In this document: positions 12,449-24,722 of the stretch, piece after piece | How the letters are laid out: each line of letters starts with the position of its first letter | How positions within the stretch are numbered: position 1 is the first letter of the stretch | DNA from: Alitta virens | Taxonomy: Eukaryota > Annelida > Polychaeta > Phyllodocida > Nereididae | Direction of reading: 5' to 3' | NCBI GenBank assembly: GCA_932294295.1 | Contig: OW028581.1 | Coordinates: 11,171,026-11,235,025 of the forward strand | Length of the DNA stretch: 64,000 nt | The notes under the pieces: generated by a model | The model's database searches: none | Told to the model about the DNA's origin: nothing | What the model saw: only the letters and a program-made list of their open reading frames with translations | Translations under genes and position numbers: made by a program

Positions 12449-15419
12449 GCTGCAGGGCTTGTTCTGAGTGACACATATCATGGTGTCTCTAGTTGCAGAA
12501 AAGTTTACAAAGAAGAGATTTCATAGTGACTACACCTCTGAAGCCCCAGAATATATAAGATTTGCACAGAATCCTTCTTCAGTGTTTTTTTATATGTGCA
12601 TATATATATTATGGTAGAAGATGATAAGAAGGTTGGTGCCAGTTTTGATCCAGCAAGGTTGTATTGAAAATATAATGGCATTCCATAGGGACATTTTGAA
12701 TCTCCAACTTATCTGGATATAATTACATGAGAGTATGGGTCAGTTGATTAGACAGAAAAAAACAGAAAATTGACCTTAAAACAAAAATGGCACTCTCCGC
12801 CTCAAAGATGTCAATGATCTACCTTCTTGTGTCAATGCTCTACCTTCTTATTAAACATGAATCTATTTGCCGTATTTGTGGGGGCAAAGGTCAAGACAGG
12901 TGTCTGTAACACATCTGTATGATCAGTGACATAATCTAATGCTGTATTGCAAAGACTGAGGTGAAAATGACCCGAAGGTGTGATAAGTGTGCATGTGCTA
13001 TATTTAGATCCATATTATCTATCATTCTTAAGGAAACAAGAAAATATATTCATAAAGATAATTTAGGACTATTATTAGTTTGTGTGTATGATTGCAGCTG
13101 CATACGATCTCTGTCACTTGAGGTAATAACAAAAGAGGTAGCAGTAGCTGCTGGTGCAGGTTTTTATGCCGCACCCTGTACTGTACACCTTTGTAGGCCT
13201 ATGTGCTCTAATTGTTGTTTATTACTTGTCACTGCATGCCATGATGAAAAAGCGATCCCTATATTGTTTTTGAAGTATGTCGATACTAATTTCTTGTCTA
13301 GCTTGTTGTAAAACCAAGCCAAGGCCAAGGCAATACACCGAATGTCGCTGTGTGTGATATTTGTGTTCAGTAGACATATTGCAGAGGCTGAATAGGGAAC
13401 AGTGAAGCATAATATATTATATATAATTTGTGCAGTGTTTTTTTTGCTTCATTGATAAGTGGTGCTCTATTTATGCCACGGACGTATATTTGAAATGGTA
13501 AATTATATGAAGTCGCCGGATCTTGACAGTTTGAATAATCAGCCTGACTTACCTCTCTCTCTCTCTAAATGGAACTGGCCAGGGCAAGTCCATTTTGTCA
13601 TTTTAAGGGAGGGTCAGTGTTTCAGTATCGCTTGACAGCTTTGAAACTGACTGCCAATGCGCTGAGCGGGAGGAATATTGAGATTTTTCCTTTGATTGTC
13701 CATGAGCAATGATTGACATTTTTTGTATTTGTGTGTGTGTGTGTGCAATAGTCTGCGTTGTAACCAAAAAGTAGCAACAATACACAATGTAGCAAGAAAT
13801 AGCCCAGACATAATCAATGTCTGAAAAGTTTTGCTTGACTTGACTTAGATATCACCTGCATTTCTTATATTTATTCATAGTATCCTATATTGGTTTCCAT
13901 GTCCCAATGAGCACTATTGAACCTAAAGTTTACTCAGCTTATATGACCAGCTAAGGCAGATGTAATTATGAGATGACAGGCTTAGAGTTTAAATCTTGGT
14001 ACACATGTACCCTATGGGTGGGGTCTTTTTCCTTCCTCAGCAAAGATGGGACACACTGGCCTTTCTTATTTGTTGTCAAGTATATTATATTCACCTGGAT
14101 GCGAAATTTTTTTTCGTTGAAGTTTGGTTAGACAAGGCACTGAAATGTCAGACAGGAAATAATTTTGTGTCTGACACTTCTGTCTTGACTATAAAAAACA
14201 AGATTTTCAAGACACTGCGGTCCTGCAGCATGAATGCTTGATAATTTCATGTTACGTGATTTTCTGAAATCTACATGCATAGTTTTGCGTTTAAATTTTT
14301 TAATTAATTTATTACCAGATGAGTAACAACATTTCAATAGATTTAGATTTTTGAAATAACATGTAATAATAGTACTACTTCTTTTTACTCCACTCAATTT
14401 AGATAAATTTTATTAAAAATTTAACTTACCTAACTTAAATATCGATCTAAAAATAATCTGTTGAATGCTTTTTTGCTCTTTGAATTTCTTAAATTTTGAG
14501 ACATATGTAGCCACTGGTGTGGTGATCTGCCTAGAAAATTCTTTTTGTAAATGTTAATCTAAATTGTAGGAATGGGTGCATTTAGGTAAGGTACATGGCC
14601 AAATGTGCCACGTGCGTTTTCTGTGCATTGGATAAACACATGGTTTTCGCCTAATTATAATCTGGCGAAAACCATGCGTTTTCCATGCATTTATCCCAAC
14701 GCATGGAAAACGCGCGTGGAACATTTGGCCATGATGTATTATGGACATATGTTGATTAGGGATAAGTCTGTCAAGTCCTCTGAATACCAACAATTTGGAC
14801 TTTTTTAAGTACAGTTTGGGGTATTAAAGTCTGGTTCTCTTACCTAACTTAAATATCGATCTAATAGCTTTATTCTGCTGAACATTTAATTCTCGCTGAT
14901 GCTGGCATTTATCATTTTTGGCTTTGGTCGGGTCAAGGGAAAAGCACATCCACTTATACATGTTTTTCTCTCAGCATGAATCAAATTCATTTAGCATTTT
15001 GCAAGTATTTCTTGTTGCTAGAATTTCTGTACGAATTTTCTGTCAGTTTTTCTTTTTAAAGTTGTGGATTTGTGGATAGATTCCAATGTATTCTGGTTTG
15101 TCGTCGACAGGTAAGAGTCCTGTCACATGCATATTCCTTTTGCACATATGTGCTCTAGTATTATTTTTATTACTGCAACTCGTTGAGGTGAAATTTCAGC
15201 GAATGCAAATCTGAAATTTATTTCACATGTCCGTTATCTATACATCTAAAGTAATAGTAACACTGAAAACAAAATTAAATTCTATTACCCCCCTCCCCTG
15301 AAATAGGAAACAACCGATTTTCATGCAAATCTAATAGGTTTTCCAAATGTGTGCCCTGCAGTTCCAATTACATTAGGTTATAAGGTCTTACATTCATGGA
15401 ATTGCCATTTTTGCCACCT
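12449..15419. repeat. Tandem segmental duplication, copy A (~2.97 kb)
   Basis: From GCTGCAGGGCTTGTTCTGAG to GCCATTTTTGCCACCT the sequence is repeated at an offset of 2974-2975 bp with roughly one or two differences per hundred bases. It carries (CT)n near 13555, (GT)n near 13730, a MITE at 14594-14733, and a 116-codon frame at 12961-13311 that begins at GTG. That frame has no recognisable domain. Its presence in both copies follows from the duplication and is not evidence of selection. No host gene recognised. Confidence 0.9.
14594..14733. mobile_element. Palindromic MITE, CATGGCCA family, copy a
   Basis: Whole-length palindrome: CATGGCCAAATGTGCCACGT at the left answered by GCGTGGAACATTTGGCCATG at the right, with nested arms AACACATGGTTTTCGCC and GGCGAAAACCATGCGTT around a TAATTATAAT centre. 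The ends carry CACGTG. About 140 bp; no coding capacity. Confidence 0.85.
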
Positions 15420-15423
15420 GCTT

Positions 15424-18395
15424 GCTGCAGGGCTTGTTCTGAGTGACACATATCATGGTGTCTCTAATTGCAGAAAATTTTACAAAGAAGAGATTTCATA
15501 GTGACTACACCTCTGAAGCCCCAGAATATATAAGATTTGCACAGAATCCTTCTTCAGTGTTTTTTTATATGTGCATATATATATTATGGTAGAAGATGAT
15601 AAGAAGGTTGGTGCCAGTTTTGATCCAGCAAGGTTGTATTGAAAATATAATGGCATTCCATAGGGACATTTTGAATCTCCAACTTATCTGGATATAATTA
15701 CATGAGAGTATGGGTCAGTTAATTAGACAGAAAAAACAGAAAATTGACCATAAAACAAAAATGGCACTCTCCGCCTCAAAGATGTCAAAGAACTACCTTC
15801 TTGTGTCAATGCTCTACCTTCTTATTAAACATGAATCTATTTGCCATATTTGTGGGGGCAAAGGTCAAGACAGGTGTCTGTAACACATCTGTATGATCAG
15901 TGACATAATCTAATGCTGTATTGCAAAGACTGAGGTGAAAATGACCCGAAGGTGTGATAAGTGTGCATGTGCTATATTTAGATCCATATTATCTATCATT
16001 CTTAAGGAAACAAGAAAATATATTCATAAAGACAATTTAGGACTATTATTAGTTTGTGTGTATGATTGCAGCTGCATGCGATCACTGTCAATTGAGGTAA
16101 TAACAAAAGAGGTAGCAGTAGCTGCTGGTGCAGGTTTTTATGCCGCACCCTGTACTGTACACCTTTGTAGGCCTATGTGCTCTAATTGTTGTTTATTACT
16201 TGTCACTGCATGCCATGATGAAAAAGCGATCCCTATATTGTTTTTGAAGTATGTTGATACTAATTTCTTGTCTAGCTTGTTGTAAAACCAAGCCAAGGCC
16301 AAGGCAATACACCGAATGTCGCTGTGTGTGATATTTGTGTTCAGTACACATATTGCAGAGGCTGAATAGGGAACAGTGAAGCATAATATATTATATATAA
16401 TTTGTGCAGTGTTTTTTTTGCTTCATTGATAAGTGGTGCTCTATTTATGCCACGGACGTATATTTGAAATGGTAAATTATATGAAGTCGCCGGATCTTGA
16501 CAGTTTGAATAATCAGCCTGACTTACCTCTCTCTCTCTCTAAATGGAACTGGCCAGGGCAAGTCCATTTTGTCATTTTAAGGGAGGGTCAGTGTTTCAGT
16601 ATCGCTTGACAGCTTTGAAACTGACTGCCAATGCGCTGAGCGGGAGGAATATTGAGATTTTTCCTTTGATTGTCCATAAGCAATGATTGACATTTTTTTG
16701 TATTTGTGTGTGTGTGTGTGCAATAGTCTGCATTGTAACCGAAAAGTAGCAACAATACACAATGTAGCAAGAAATAGCCCAGACATAATCAATGTCTGAA
16801 AAGTTTTGCTTGACTTGACTTAGATATCACCTGCATTTCTTATATTTATTCATAGTATCCTATATTGGTTTCCATGTCCCAATGAGCACTATTGAACCTA
16901 AAGTTTACTCAGCTTATATGACCAGCTAAGGCAGATGTAATTATGAGATGACAGGCTTAGAGTTTAAATCTTGGTACACATGTACCCTATGGGTGGGGTA
17001 TTTTTCCTTCCTCAGCAAAGATGGGACACACTGGCCTTTCTTATTTGTTGTCAAGTATATTATATTCACCTGGATGCGAAATTTTTTTTCGTTGAAGTTT
17101 GGTTAGACAAGGCACTGAAATGTCAGACAGGAAATAATTTTGTGTCTGACACTTCTGTCTTGACTATAAAAAACAAGATTTTCAAGACACTGCGGTTCTG
17201 CAGCATGAATGCTTGATAATTTCATGTTACGTGATTTTCTGAAATCTACATGCATAGTTTTGCGTTTAAATTTTTTAATTAATTTATTACCAGATGAGTA
17301 ACAACATTTCAATAGATTTAGATTTTTGAAATAACATGTAATAATAGTACTACTTCTTTTTACTCCACTCAATTTAGATAAATTTTATTAAAAATTTAAC
17401 TTACCTAACTTAAATATCGATCTAAAAATAATCTGTTGAATGCTTTTTTGCTCTTTGAATTTCTTAAATTTTGAGACATATGTAGCCACTGGTGTGGTGA
17501 TCTGCCTAGAAAATTCTTTTTGTAAATGTTAATCTAAATTGTAGGAATGGGTGCATTTAGGTAAGGTACATGGCCAAATGTGCCACGTGCGTTTTCTGTG
17601 CATTGGATAAACACATGGTTTTCGCCTAATTATAATCTGGCGAAAACCATGCGTTTTCCATGCATTTATCCCAACGCATGGAAAACGCGCGTGGAACATT
17701 TGGCCATGATGTATTATGGACATATGTTGATTAGGGATAAGTCTGTCAAGTCCTCTGAATACCAACAATTTGGACTTTTTTAAGTACAGTTTGGGGTATT
17801 AAAGTCTGGTTCTCTTACCTAACTTAAATATCGATCTAATAGCTTTATTCTGCTGAACATTTAATTCTCGCTGATGCTGGCATTTATCATTTTTGGCTTT
17901 GGTCGGGTCAAGGGAAAAGCACATCCACTTATACATGTTTTTCTCTCAGCATGAATCAAATTCATTTAGCATTTTGCAAGTATTTCTTGTTGCTAGAATT
18001 TCTGTACGAATTTTCTGTCAGTTTTTCTTTTTAAAGTTGTGGATTTGTGGATAGATTCCAATGTATTCTGGTTTGTCGTCGACAGGTAAGAGTCCTGTCA
18101 CATGCATATTCCTTTTGCACATATGTGCTCTAGTATTATTTTTATTACTGCAACTCGTTGAGGTGAAATTTCAGCGAATGCAAATCTGAAATTTATTTCA
18201 CATGTCCGTTATCTATACATCTAAAGTAATAGTAACACTGAAAACAAAATTAAATTCTATTACCCCCCTCCCCTGAAATAGGAAACAACCGATTTTCATG
18301 CAAATCTAATAGGTTTTCCAAAATGTGTGCCCTGCAGTTCCAATTAAATTAGGTTATAAGGTCTTACATTCATGGAATTGCCATTTTTGCCACCT
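15424..18395. repeat. Tandem segmental duplication, copy B (~2.97 kb)
   Basis: Directly follows copy A, with four extra bases (GCTT) at the junction. Differences are single substitutions and short indels, for example ATACGATCTC versus ATGCGATCAC around 13099/16075. The match ends at GCCACCT, after which unrelated sequence begins. Contains the second copy of the 116-codon frame (15935-16285) and of the MITE. Confidence 0.9.
17569..17708. mobile_element. Palindromic MITE, CATGGCCA family, copy b
   Basis: Copy of 14594-14733 carried along by the tandem duplication; I saw no difference between the two. It was therefore inserted before the duplication. Confidence 0.85.
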
Positions 18396-18463
18396 TTGTG
18401 CTCTAGTACATCATAGTGTTTAGTCCATTTGTACAAAAGCGATGACGCTCATATGGCGTTGCC

Positions 18464-19137
18464 CTAAAGGGGCGTTCACACTGTCACGAGTGGGGATGGC
18501 GAGTGAGCGCGGATGACAAAAATTGTTAAGCCTGCTTATCCTTGTTCATACGTAAGTCACTCGACGAGCGATGTACGGATAGTCGTGTTAATCTGTAGAA
18601 TGCTCATAGTCTCTCCAGATCACTTTTGAATATCTGTGGAGAGGGCAAACATTTTTAAGGATGTTTAATTTGGTGGATGTTTGACGAGTAAAATTCTTTA
18701 CCTGAGGGTTGTGAGGCGAGTGATTTACGGACGTCCATGGCCATTCACGGCCACTCGTGGTCACTAGCGGGTACGCAGGGGAGGCTGTCAATTCGTGTAT
18801 ACTCGCCATCGTGTATACTCCCCATCCATTCGTGTTCGCTCTTGTACAGCTTGTGTAATGCTCGGGAGATGCTCGGCAGACCTCCGTAGCCTGCCCGTCG
18901 TTCTTCCGTCGACTGTCCTAGTGGCACCATGCCCATCCATGCCCATCCATACCCATCCATAGCCCTATCCTCCTTCACTCGTTGACCACTCGCCGAACGA
19001 TCTAGGAGTGCCTCACGGATGCTCGTAGAAATAATTTATACGTGATTAACAGACTCCCGAATGACCACGAGTGAGCAATGTTTGACATCCGTGACTGCTC
19101 GGCTATCTTACTGGTGATGGTGTGAACGGGTCTTTAG
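18464..19137. mobile_element. Non-autonomous TIR element with degenerate internal motifs
   Basis: CTAAAGGGGCGTTCACACTG at the left is matched by reverse-complemented CTAAAGACCCGTTCACACCA from the right end, giving ~24-bp TIRs with about five mismatches. The inside (674 bp) is GC-richer and built from decayed ACTCG, GAGCGATG, CGTGTATACTCGCCAT and CCCATCCAT units. The end sequence is shared with 593-611 and 35318-35336. No transposase. Confidence 0.65.
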
Positions 19138-19619
19138 CAGCACAGATACACAATAGTTTGTATCTGTGGATTGAACAGGCAATTGACTTCCTGTCACATT
19201 TTTGCCTCTAAACGTTAGTTCAAACGGCGAAGCGCTAGGCTGCAAATTGTGATGTTTTTCACACATGTAGAAATGTGTGGTATAGATTCCTTACCTTGAA
19301 AGGTAAACCCACACTGCCCAGCTTGCCATTATTTCAAAAGAAGGTCAGGTCATGGGTCAGGATAAAATGTGCCTGGAAATAGTTTTAAGCTTAAGTGAAG
19401 CTATTGTTTGCCATTGGTAGTCAAACGTCTGTCAGTTGCTAGTTGAAATAGTTACCCAACTGTGACAAATTGAATGTTTTGGGATTAACTTAAAGCACCT
19501 TAAACAAAACAGTGCAACTCAATGACAGGCGGCGAAAAAACAACAAAACGAAACAACCAAAAAACCCTTCCTCAGAATGGATGAGGGTGTGACTGAGGGT
19601 AGTAATTAACTTAAGATAG
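19138..19619. other. No gene seen
   Basis: No family motif or shared repeat recognised. Confidence 0.4.
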
Positions 19620-19624
19620 GATAG

Positions 19625-19862
19625 GATCATCATCCCAGCTGTCATTTGGATGAGACATTAAATTGGAGGTTCTTTGTACATGTGCCTTGGTGTCTCTGCT
19701 GAGGCAAGTAAAAGACCCACCCACGGGGTAAATATAAATACAATACGGATGGACATTGGATTCCTCCTCCTCCTGCTCTCTGACCACATCAGTCAATCCT
19801 TGTGAAACCAAGAATGTGCCTTAGATGGCTGAACTTATCTATCTATCTATATATCTGTCTAT
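19625..19862 (+). mobile_element. SINE-like repeat (family B) with (ATCT)n tail
   Basis: Contains CATCATCCCAGCTGTCATTT, GGATGAGACATTAAATTGGA, GCTGAGGCAAGTAAAAGACC and GTGCCTTAGATGGCTGAACT, then (ATCT)n. Lacks a tRNA-like head. Confidence 0.55.
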
Positions 19863-19863
19863 C

Positions 19864-19892
19864 GATAAGATAAGATAAGATAAGATAAGATA

Positions 19893-19924
<32 letters not shown>

Positions 19925-19936
19925 GTAAGATAGGAT
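19864..19936. repeat. (GATAA)n microsatellite
   Basis: About fourteen tandem GATAA units. It creates a dense row of GATA motifs next to a SINE tail, probably by expansion of that tail. Confidence 0.9.
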
Positions 19937-20159
19937 TATTATACGGCATTTTGTAAATTCATGGCTAATTAATTTTGTCTGAACCAACACTCTCCTACTA
20001 ATTAGTGAGATTAGGATTCAACAAAACATTGCCACGGTTCAATGGGCCAGCTGTCAATCAATTGAAATTTGGCATATTAGTCTTGGCCTAGTAATGTGCC
20101 AGTCTGGCATAGTATTACCCGGATATACCAATTTGGTATAGTGTGAATAGGCCAATGTC

Positions 20160-20240
20160 AGAGAGGCCACTCCTGGCAGAGCGGCCACTCCTGGCAGAGC
20201 GGCCGAATGGTTAGAGTATGACCTTAACACAAAGACCGCG
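20160..20240 (+). repeat. tRNA-like head with an 18-bp tandem duplication
   Basis: CCACTCCTGGCAGAGCGG is present twice in a row, followed by CCGAATGGTTAGAGTATGAC, which resembles a Pol III A-box region (GAGTGGTTAGAG type). No B-box follows, because LINE sequence begins. Likely a SINE stub. Confidence 0.35.
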
Positions 20241-20254
20241 GTAAAAGAAGCAAT

Positions 20255-22322
20255 TACATGTATCTTAGCAAATAATAAGGAATTAATAGATCCCAAATGA
20301 AATTAAGCGAGAAATACAAAGCTTCTACCAAGATCTGTATACGACAGAAGGGACCGATGTTAAGTCAATGGATACTTTACTACAAAATATGGAGGCAATC
20401 AATTTAAATAATAATGAACTGATAAACCTTAACAAATTCATAGGTAAGGATGAAATGGAAGTATCGCTTAGAAAAATGCAATCAGGTAAATCTCCCGGTA
20501 GTGATGGTCTACCTAAAGAATTTTATGAGGCGCTGTGGCATCAAATAACAATTTGCTTCATAAATGGCCAACTCACAAATACTCAAAAGGGAGCAATTAT
20601 TAAACTACCGTACAAAAAGGGAGACAGGAGGCTGCTAAAAAATTGGAGGCCTGTGTCTCTCCTGAATGTTGACTATAAACTAATCAGTAGCACTATAGCA
20701 ATCAGATTTTCTAAAGAAATAAACAAAATTATATCCCCCACACAGGGATGTGCAATCAAAGGTAGATACATTTTTGAAAATTTAAGATTAATTGAAGACT
20801 TGATAGAAAGGGATGAATCCAATATATGTCAGAAATACACAGGAGGGATGATAAAAATATTAGATTTAGAAAAGGCTGTTGATAGAGTAGAGCATGCATT
20901 TCTATTTAAAACAATAGAAAATTTTAATTTAAGCAATAACTTCACAAAATGGATAAAACTACTATATAATAAGATATATACAACAATTTTAACACCTTTT
21001 GGACAAACTGACACCATAAAGATATTCAGGACGGTTAGACAAGGGTGTCCACTAAGCATGCTATTATTTATAATATCATCCGAGCCTTTAATTAGAATGA
21101 TAGACAACAATACTAAAATAAATGGGATTAAGATAAGCAATGAGGTAAACATTAAGATTAGTGCAAATGCAGATGACACCACCTTGTTCCTAAAAAATGA
21201 AAATGATGATATTGAATGTGATAAAATAATCAAGATATATGAAAAGGCAACTGGAGACAAATGTAATCAAGAAAAATCTCAAAGTCTCTATTTTGGCAAA
21301 TATAGAGTAGAAAATAAGATAGAAGAACAGGAGCAGGTAGAAATATTAGGAATATGGTATCACCATAATTTCAATAAAAGAAGAGAAAAAAACTGGAAAA
21401 CTGTATCAAATAGGATAAAGGCCAACCTGAACAAATGGCTCAACAGACATATGTCAATTTTAGGGAAATGTACCATAATTAATGCTTTTGCGATATCGCA
21501 AATACAATATCAACAGAATAATTCCACCAACAGTCAACATAATAAAAGAAATCCAAACCAAAAGTTAATCAATAACTTTATATATATGGCCTCCAGGGTA
21601 CAGCAATGGCCACATGGCAAGACCCATACATGAAGGAGGTTTTAACCTCCCAGATATTAAGGCAAGATGTCTCTCCCAATATTATATGTGGGTATATTAC
21701 TATATCAATAGCAACAAAGACCATCCTTGGACCATAATACATGGCCAAATGTGCCACGTGCGTTTTCCATGAGAAGGATAAACGCATGGAAAACGCATGG
21801 TTTTTAGCTAATTATAATTAGGAAAAAACGCACGTAGCACAATTGGCCATGTACTCCATAATATTCCAAGAGAAGGTAGGCAGCCTGCTAGATAGAGATA
21901 ACAAAGCTCCAACATATAAAGGTACATTCAAGGAAAATACTGTATATGGTGCCATTAAAATGCCCCCTGCAGTGCATAGATTGGGGATGTACAAAACATT
22001 CGCAATAGAAACAGCACTTAAATCCAGAGATTGGACTGTAACATGGTCCAAATGGCAAAATAGGTACTTTAACAATGAACTTAAAATTATCATACACACC
22101 ATCATATGTGACAATTGAACAGTGCCAAATACAGAAATAAATCTGGTAACTGCCCCATTTGTGATTTTTCATTTGTACAATCAAGGGACCACTCGTTCAT
22201 CAATTGCCTTGGGACAAAATATCTGCATATTGAAAGAATGGGACATTACAATAGAATCAAATACACTATTTTACGAAGAGCTAAGCAAAAACACATAGTC
22301 TGGTGGTGGTCCAATATCTGCC
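20255..22322 (+). pseudogene. L1/Tx1-like LINE ORF2, broken and MITE-interrupted
   Basis: The main frame (20368-21633, 421 codons) is a reverse transcriptase of the L1/Tx1 type. It shows SGKSPGSDGLPKEFYEALW, WRPVSLLNVDYKLIS, LDLEKAVDRVEHAFLFKTI, VRQGCPLSMLLF and a palm box ANADDTT where FADD is usual; both aspartates remain. Upstream, EIKREIQSFYQDLYTTEG is in frame back to a single-base frameshift near 20297. After 21633 the protein continues in another frame (HEGGFNLPDIKARCLSQYY), is cut by the MITE at 21740-21851, resumes at 21852-22118 (KVGSLLDRDNKAPTYKG), and ends with a CCHC-like knuckle, CPICDF...DHSFINC, at 22150-22210. No endonuclease domain is present, so this is a 5'-truncated, inactive copy. 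Confidence 0.88.
21740..21851. mobile_element. Palindromic MITE, CATGGCCA family, copy c, inside a LINE
   Basis: CATGGCCAAATGTGCCACGT faces ACGTAGCACAATTGGCCATG; the centre is TAATTATAATTA. It is 112 bp, shorter than the other copies. TA flanks both ends, consistent with a TA target-site duplication. It interrupts the LINE reading frame, so it inserted after that LINE did. Confidence 0.85.
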
Positions 22323-22703
22323 GAAAGACGGCGCTTGTCCGGTGCGTAGCACCGGTCTTTCTGAGAACTCACGCAAAGCATCAAGGAATAATATAAAAAA
22401 TGGATCGTTGAATAAGCGTCACAATGCTTGTTCAGTGCCATTTACGAAAATAGTACCTTCTGCAGTTGTGGGAATTCCATGGTAAAGTTGTTCAATTTCA
22501 TAACTTTAGTCGAGTTTAAGTCAAAATAAGTCATCTGAACCAGTTTCACAGCGAGTGGCTTCTTGGAAGAAAGAAATAAGGCGTAGTTATCTACTTTGTG
22601 TGCAGACGACGCGCGGAAGCATTTCCCTCCCTGATTTCAGGGGAGTGGCAAATCGGTTATTAGAAAGGCCGGTGCTTCGCACTGGATCGTAGCGCCACCT
22701 TTT
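22323..22703. mobile_element. MITE with ~45-bp TIRs
   Basis: Left AAAGACGGCGCTTGTCCGGT and GTAGCACCGGTCTTTCT; the right end read in reverse complement gives AAAGGTGGCGCTACGATCCA and GAAGCACCGGCCTTTCT. The arms contain their own small hairpin (CCGGTGCGTAGCACCGG). Inside is non-coding sequence. It abuts the 3' end of the L1-like LINE. Confidence 0.65.
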
Positions 22704-23430
22704 GGAAGAAAACAGGCGGTGGTCTTAAAAGTGAAGTGGTCTTGAGATTGGGGTGCCTCTCCTGTGATTGATAATGTTTACAATTTCACGATCAACTTAC
22801 ATCTGCAATATTATTATAAATCTAGATTATGGATATGAACTCGTGTATGTTGAGTCATATTTATACATCACACGATGACCAATTATACGTTCATATTTTC
22901 TGAATTCCACCCGTTTTTCAGATTGTCCTGGTCGTTTCAAATGCAAATTCATACAGAAATACCCAGCCTCAAGATCACCTGAGACATTTTAAGCCTTAAA
23001 TGTTTGATCTTAGAATCCCCTATTACAGTACTCTGCAGAGAAGTTACAGGCAATAGTAATACTTGAAACATTTGAAACACAAATCGGTTTATCCAGGAAA
23101 GCTAAATATAATTAGAAAGCATGAAACCAAGTTAATAATTACCTACATAAGAAATGCTAAAAAAAATATATATACATCAAAAACATGAACTCGACTTATT
23201 TTTTTTTTCTCCAGAAATAAATTTAATTTCACAGTAAAATTAAAAGACCAAAAAGGCAAAAGATCAAAGTAAAAAATCTGTCCCTGTTTGATCAAAGATT
23301 AAACTTAAAGAGATCTTCATTAGGTAAATCTTCTTAGGTGAGTGACCTGAGCTATTTCAAAAAAATCTAGAAGAATTAAGGCTTACAGCTTTCTTAGTGG
23401 CATTCTGGTTTAAAGTTAAGGTGGAGGAGG
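22704..23430. other. No gene seen
   Basis: Begins with a GGTGGTCTTAAAAGTGAAGT relic of the GGTCTTAATAG repeat at about 22723-22752; the rest is AT-rich with no motif. Confidence 0.4.
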
Positions 23431-23440
23431 TGGAGGAGAT

Positions 23441-23473
<33 letters not shown>

Positions 23474-23480
23474 GGAGGAA
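23431..23480. repeat. (AATC)n and GGAGGT microsatellites
   Basis: About eight AATC units flanked by GGAGGTGGAGGAG and GGAGGAAGAGATAATC; a simple-sequence cluster leading into the larger array. Confidence 0.8.
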
Positions 23481-23552
23481 GAGATAATCAGTAAATCTAT
23501 CAATATATCTATCTATGAATAAGAAGAATAATAAGAAGAAGACAGTGAAGAA

Positions 23553-23648
23553 GCAGTAGTAGTAGTAGCAGCAGCAGCAGTAGGAGTAGGAGAGTAGTAG
23601 TAGTAGTAGCAGTAGCAGTAGTAGTAGTAGTAGTAGTAGTAGTGTAGC

Positions 23649-23697
<49 letters not shown>

Positions 23698-23701
23698 TAG
23701 C

Positions 23702-23784
<83 letters not shown>

Positions 23785-23842
23785 CAGCAGCAGCAGTAGT
23801 AGTAGTAGTAGTGGTAGTAGTAGTGGTAGTAGTAGTAGTAGT

Positions 23843-23912
<70 letters not shown>

Positions 23913-23916
23913 TAGC

Positions 23917-23992
<76 letters not shown>

Positions 23993-24066
23993 TAGTAGTA
24001 GTAGTAGCAGCAGTAGTAATAGTAGTAGTAGTAGTAGTGTAGCAGTAGTAGTAGTAGGAGTAGTAG

Positions 24067-24134
<68 letters not shown>

Positions 24135-24139
24135 GTGTT
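23553..24139. repeat. (TAG)n trinucleotide array, ~590 bp
   Basis: Almost pure TAG/AGT units with interspersed blocks of CAG and single-base slips (GTGTAG) that recur at several points. The long frames on both strands (poly-Tyr, poly-Thr, poly-Leu, poly-Ala) are artefacts of the trinucleotide period and not a protein. Confidence 0.95.
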
Positions 24140-24722
24140 TAAGCACAATCATTTAACTTTACAAAATCATTGTAAATAACTAAATATTTGTTAAACATTA
24201 GGAAATACATCCTGTCAAAACAAGTAATCTCACATTTACAATATTAGGACACCGATGTCATATTATGGTCACCTTGTTTTATGTTTCTGCTGTAAGATAG
24301 ATGAACTAAATTCTTAAAAGGAATTTAAGGCAATTTTAGTAATTTTAGAAAATGTACTTCTTCAGACTTTTAGTGCATATCAAAAAGTTGATGCTTCAAA
24401 CATGCAACATGGTTTTCGTGTACCACTCTCTAATTCTTGGTTATTTTGTAGATAAATTGGGAATAGAAAAAAAAAATCTTAAGTTTTAAAACGCTTCTGC
24501 TTCAGTGTTATTGCTCGGCAGATGAAATGAGAGGGCTTTAATGGGATTTTTTCCCCTGAGATTAGAATATAGCAATGGCCTACATATTTTGTAATTTTAG
24601 GCTCTAGCAAAGTTGTCACTGTCAATTGTCACGACATCAGGATTCATTGTTCTCCAAAATCTTTAAAAATATCCGCAACACAACAATTTTTGTCATGTGA
24701 CACATTGTCTTGTGCATAGGTG
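24140..24722. other. No gene seen
   Basis: AT-rich, no shared repeats or motifs recognised. Confidence 0.4.

Noticed and set aside
12961..13311. 116-codon frame present in both duplicated copies (12961 and 15935)
   Set aside because: Starts at GTG, has no domain and no splice context; two copies exist only because the DNA was duplicated recently.
18588..18978. Minus-strand frames with HELTASPAYP and MDGYGWAWMG
   Set aside because: Produced by the CCCATCCAT and ACTCG motif repeats in the TIR element.
20829..21260. 143-codon minus-strand frame
   Set aside because: Antisense shadow of the L1-like reverse transcriptase.
23513..24148. 211-codon minus-strand frame of poly-Thr, poly-Leu, poly-Tyr
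   Set aside because: It is the translation of a (TAG)n microsatellite with slips between frames; no gene.
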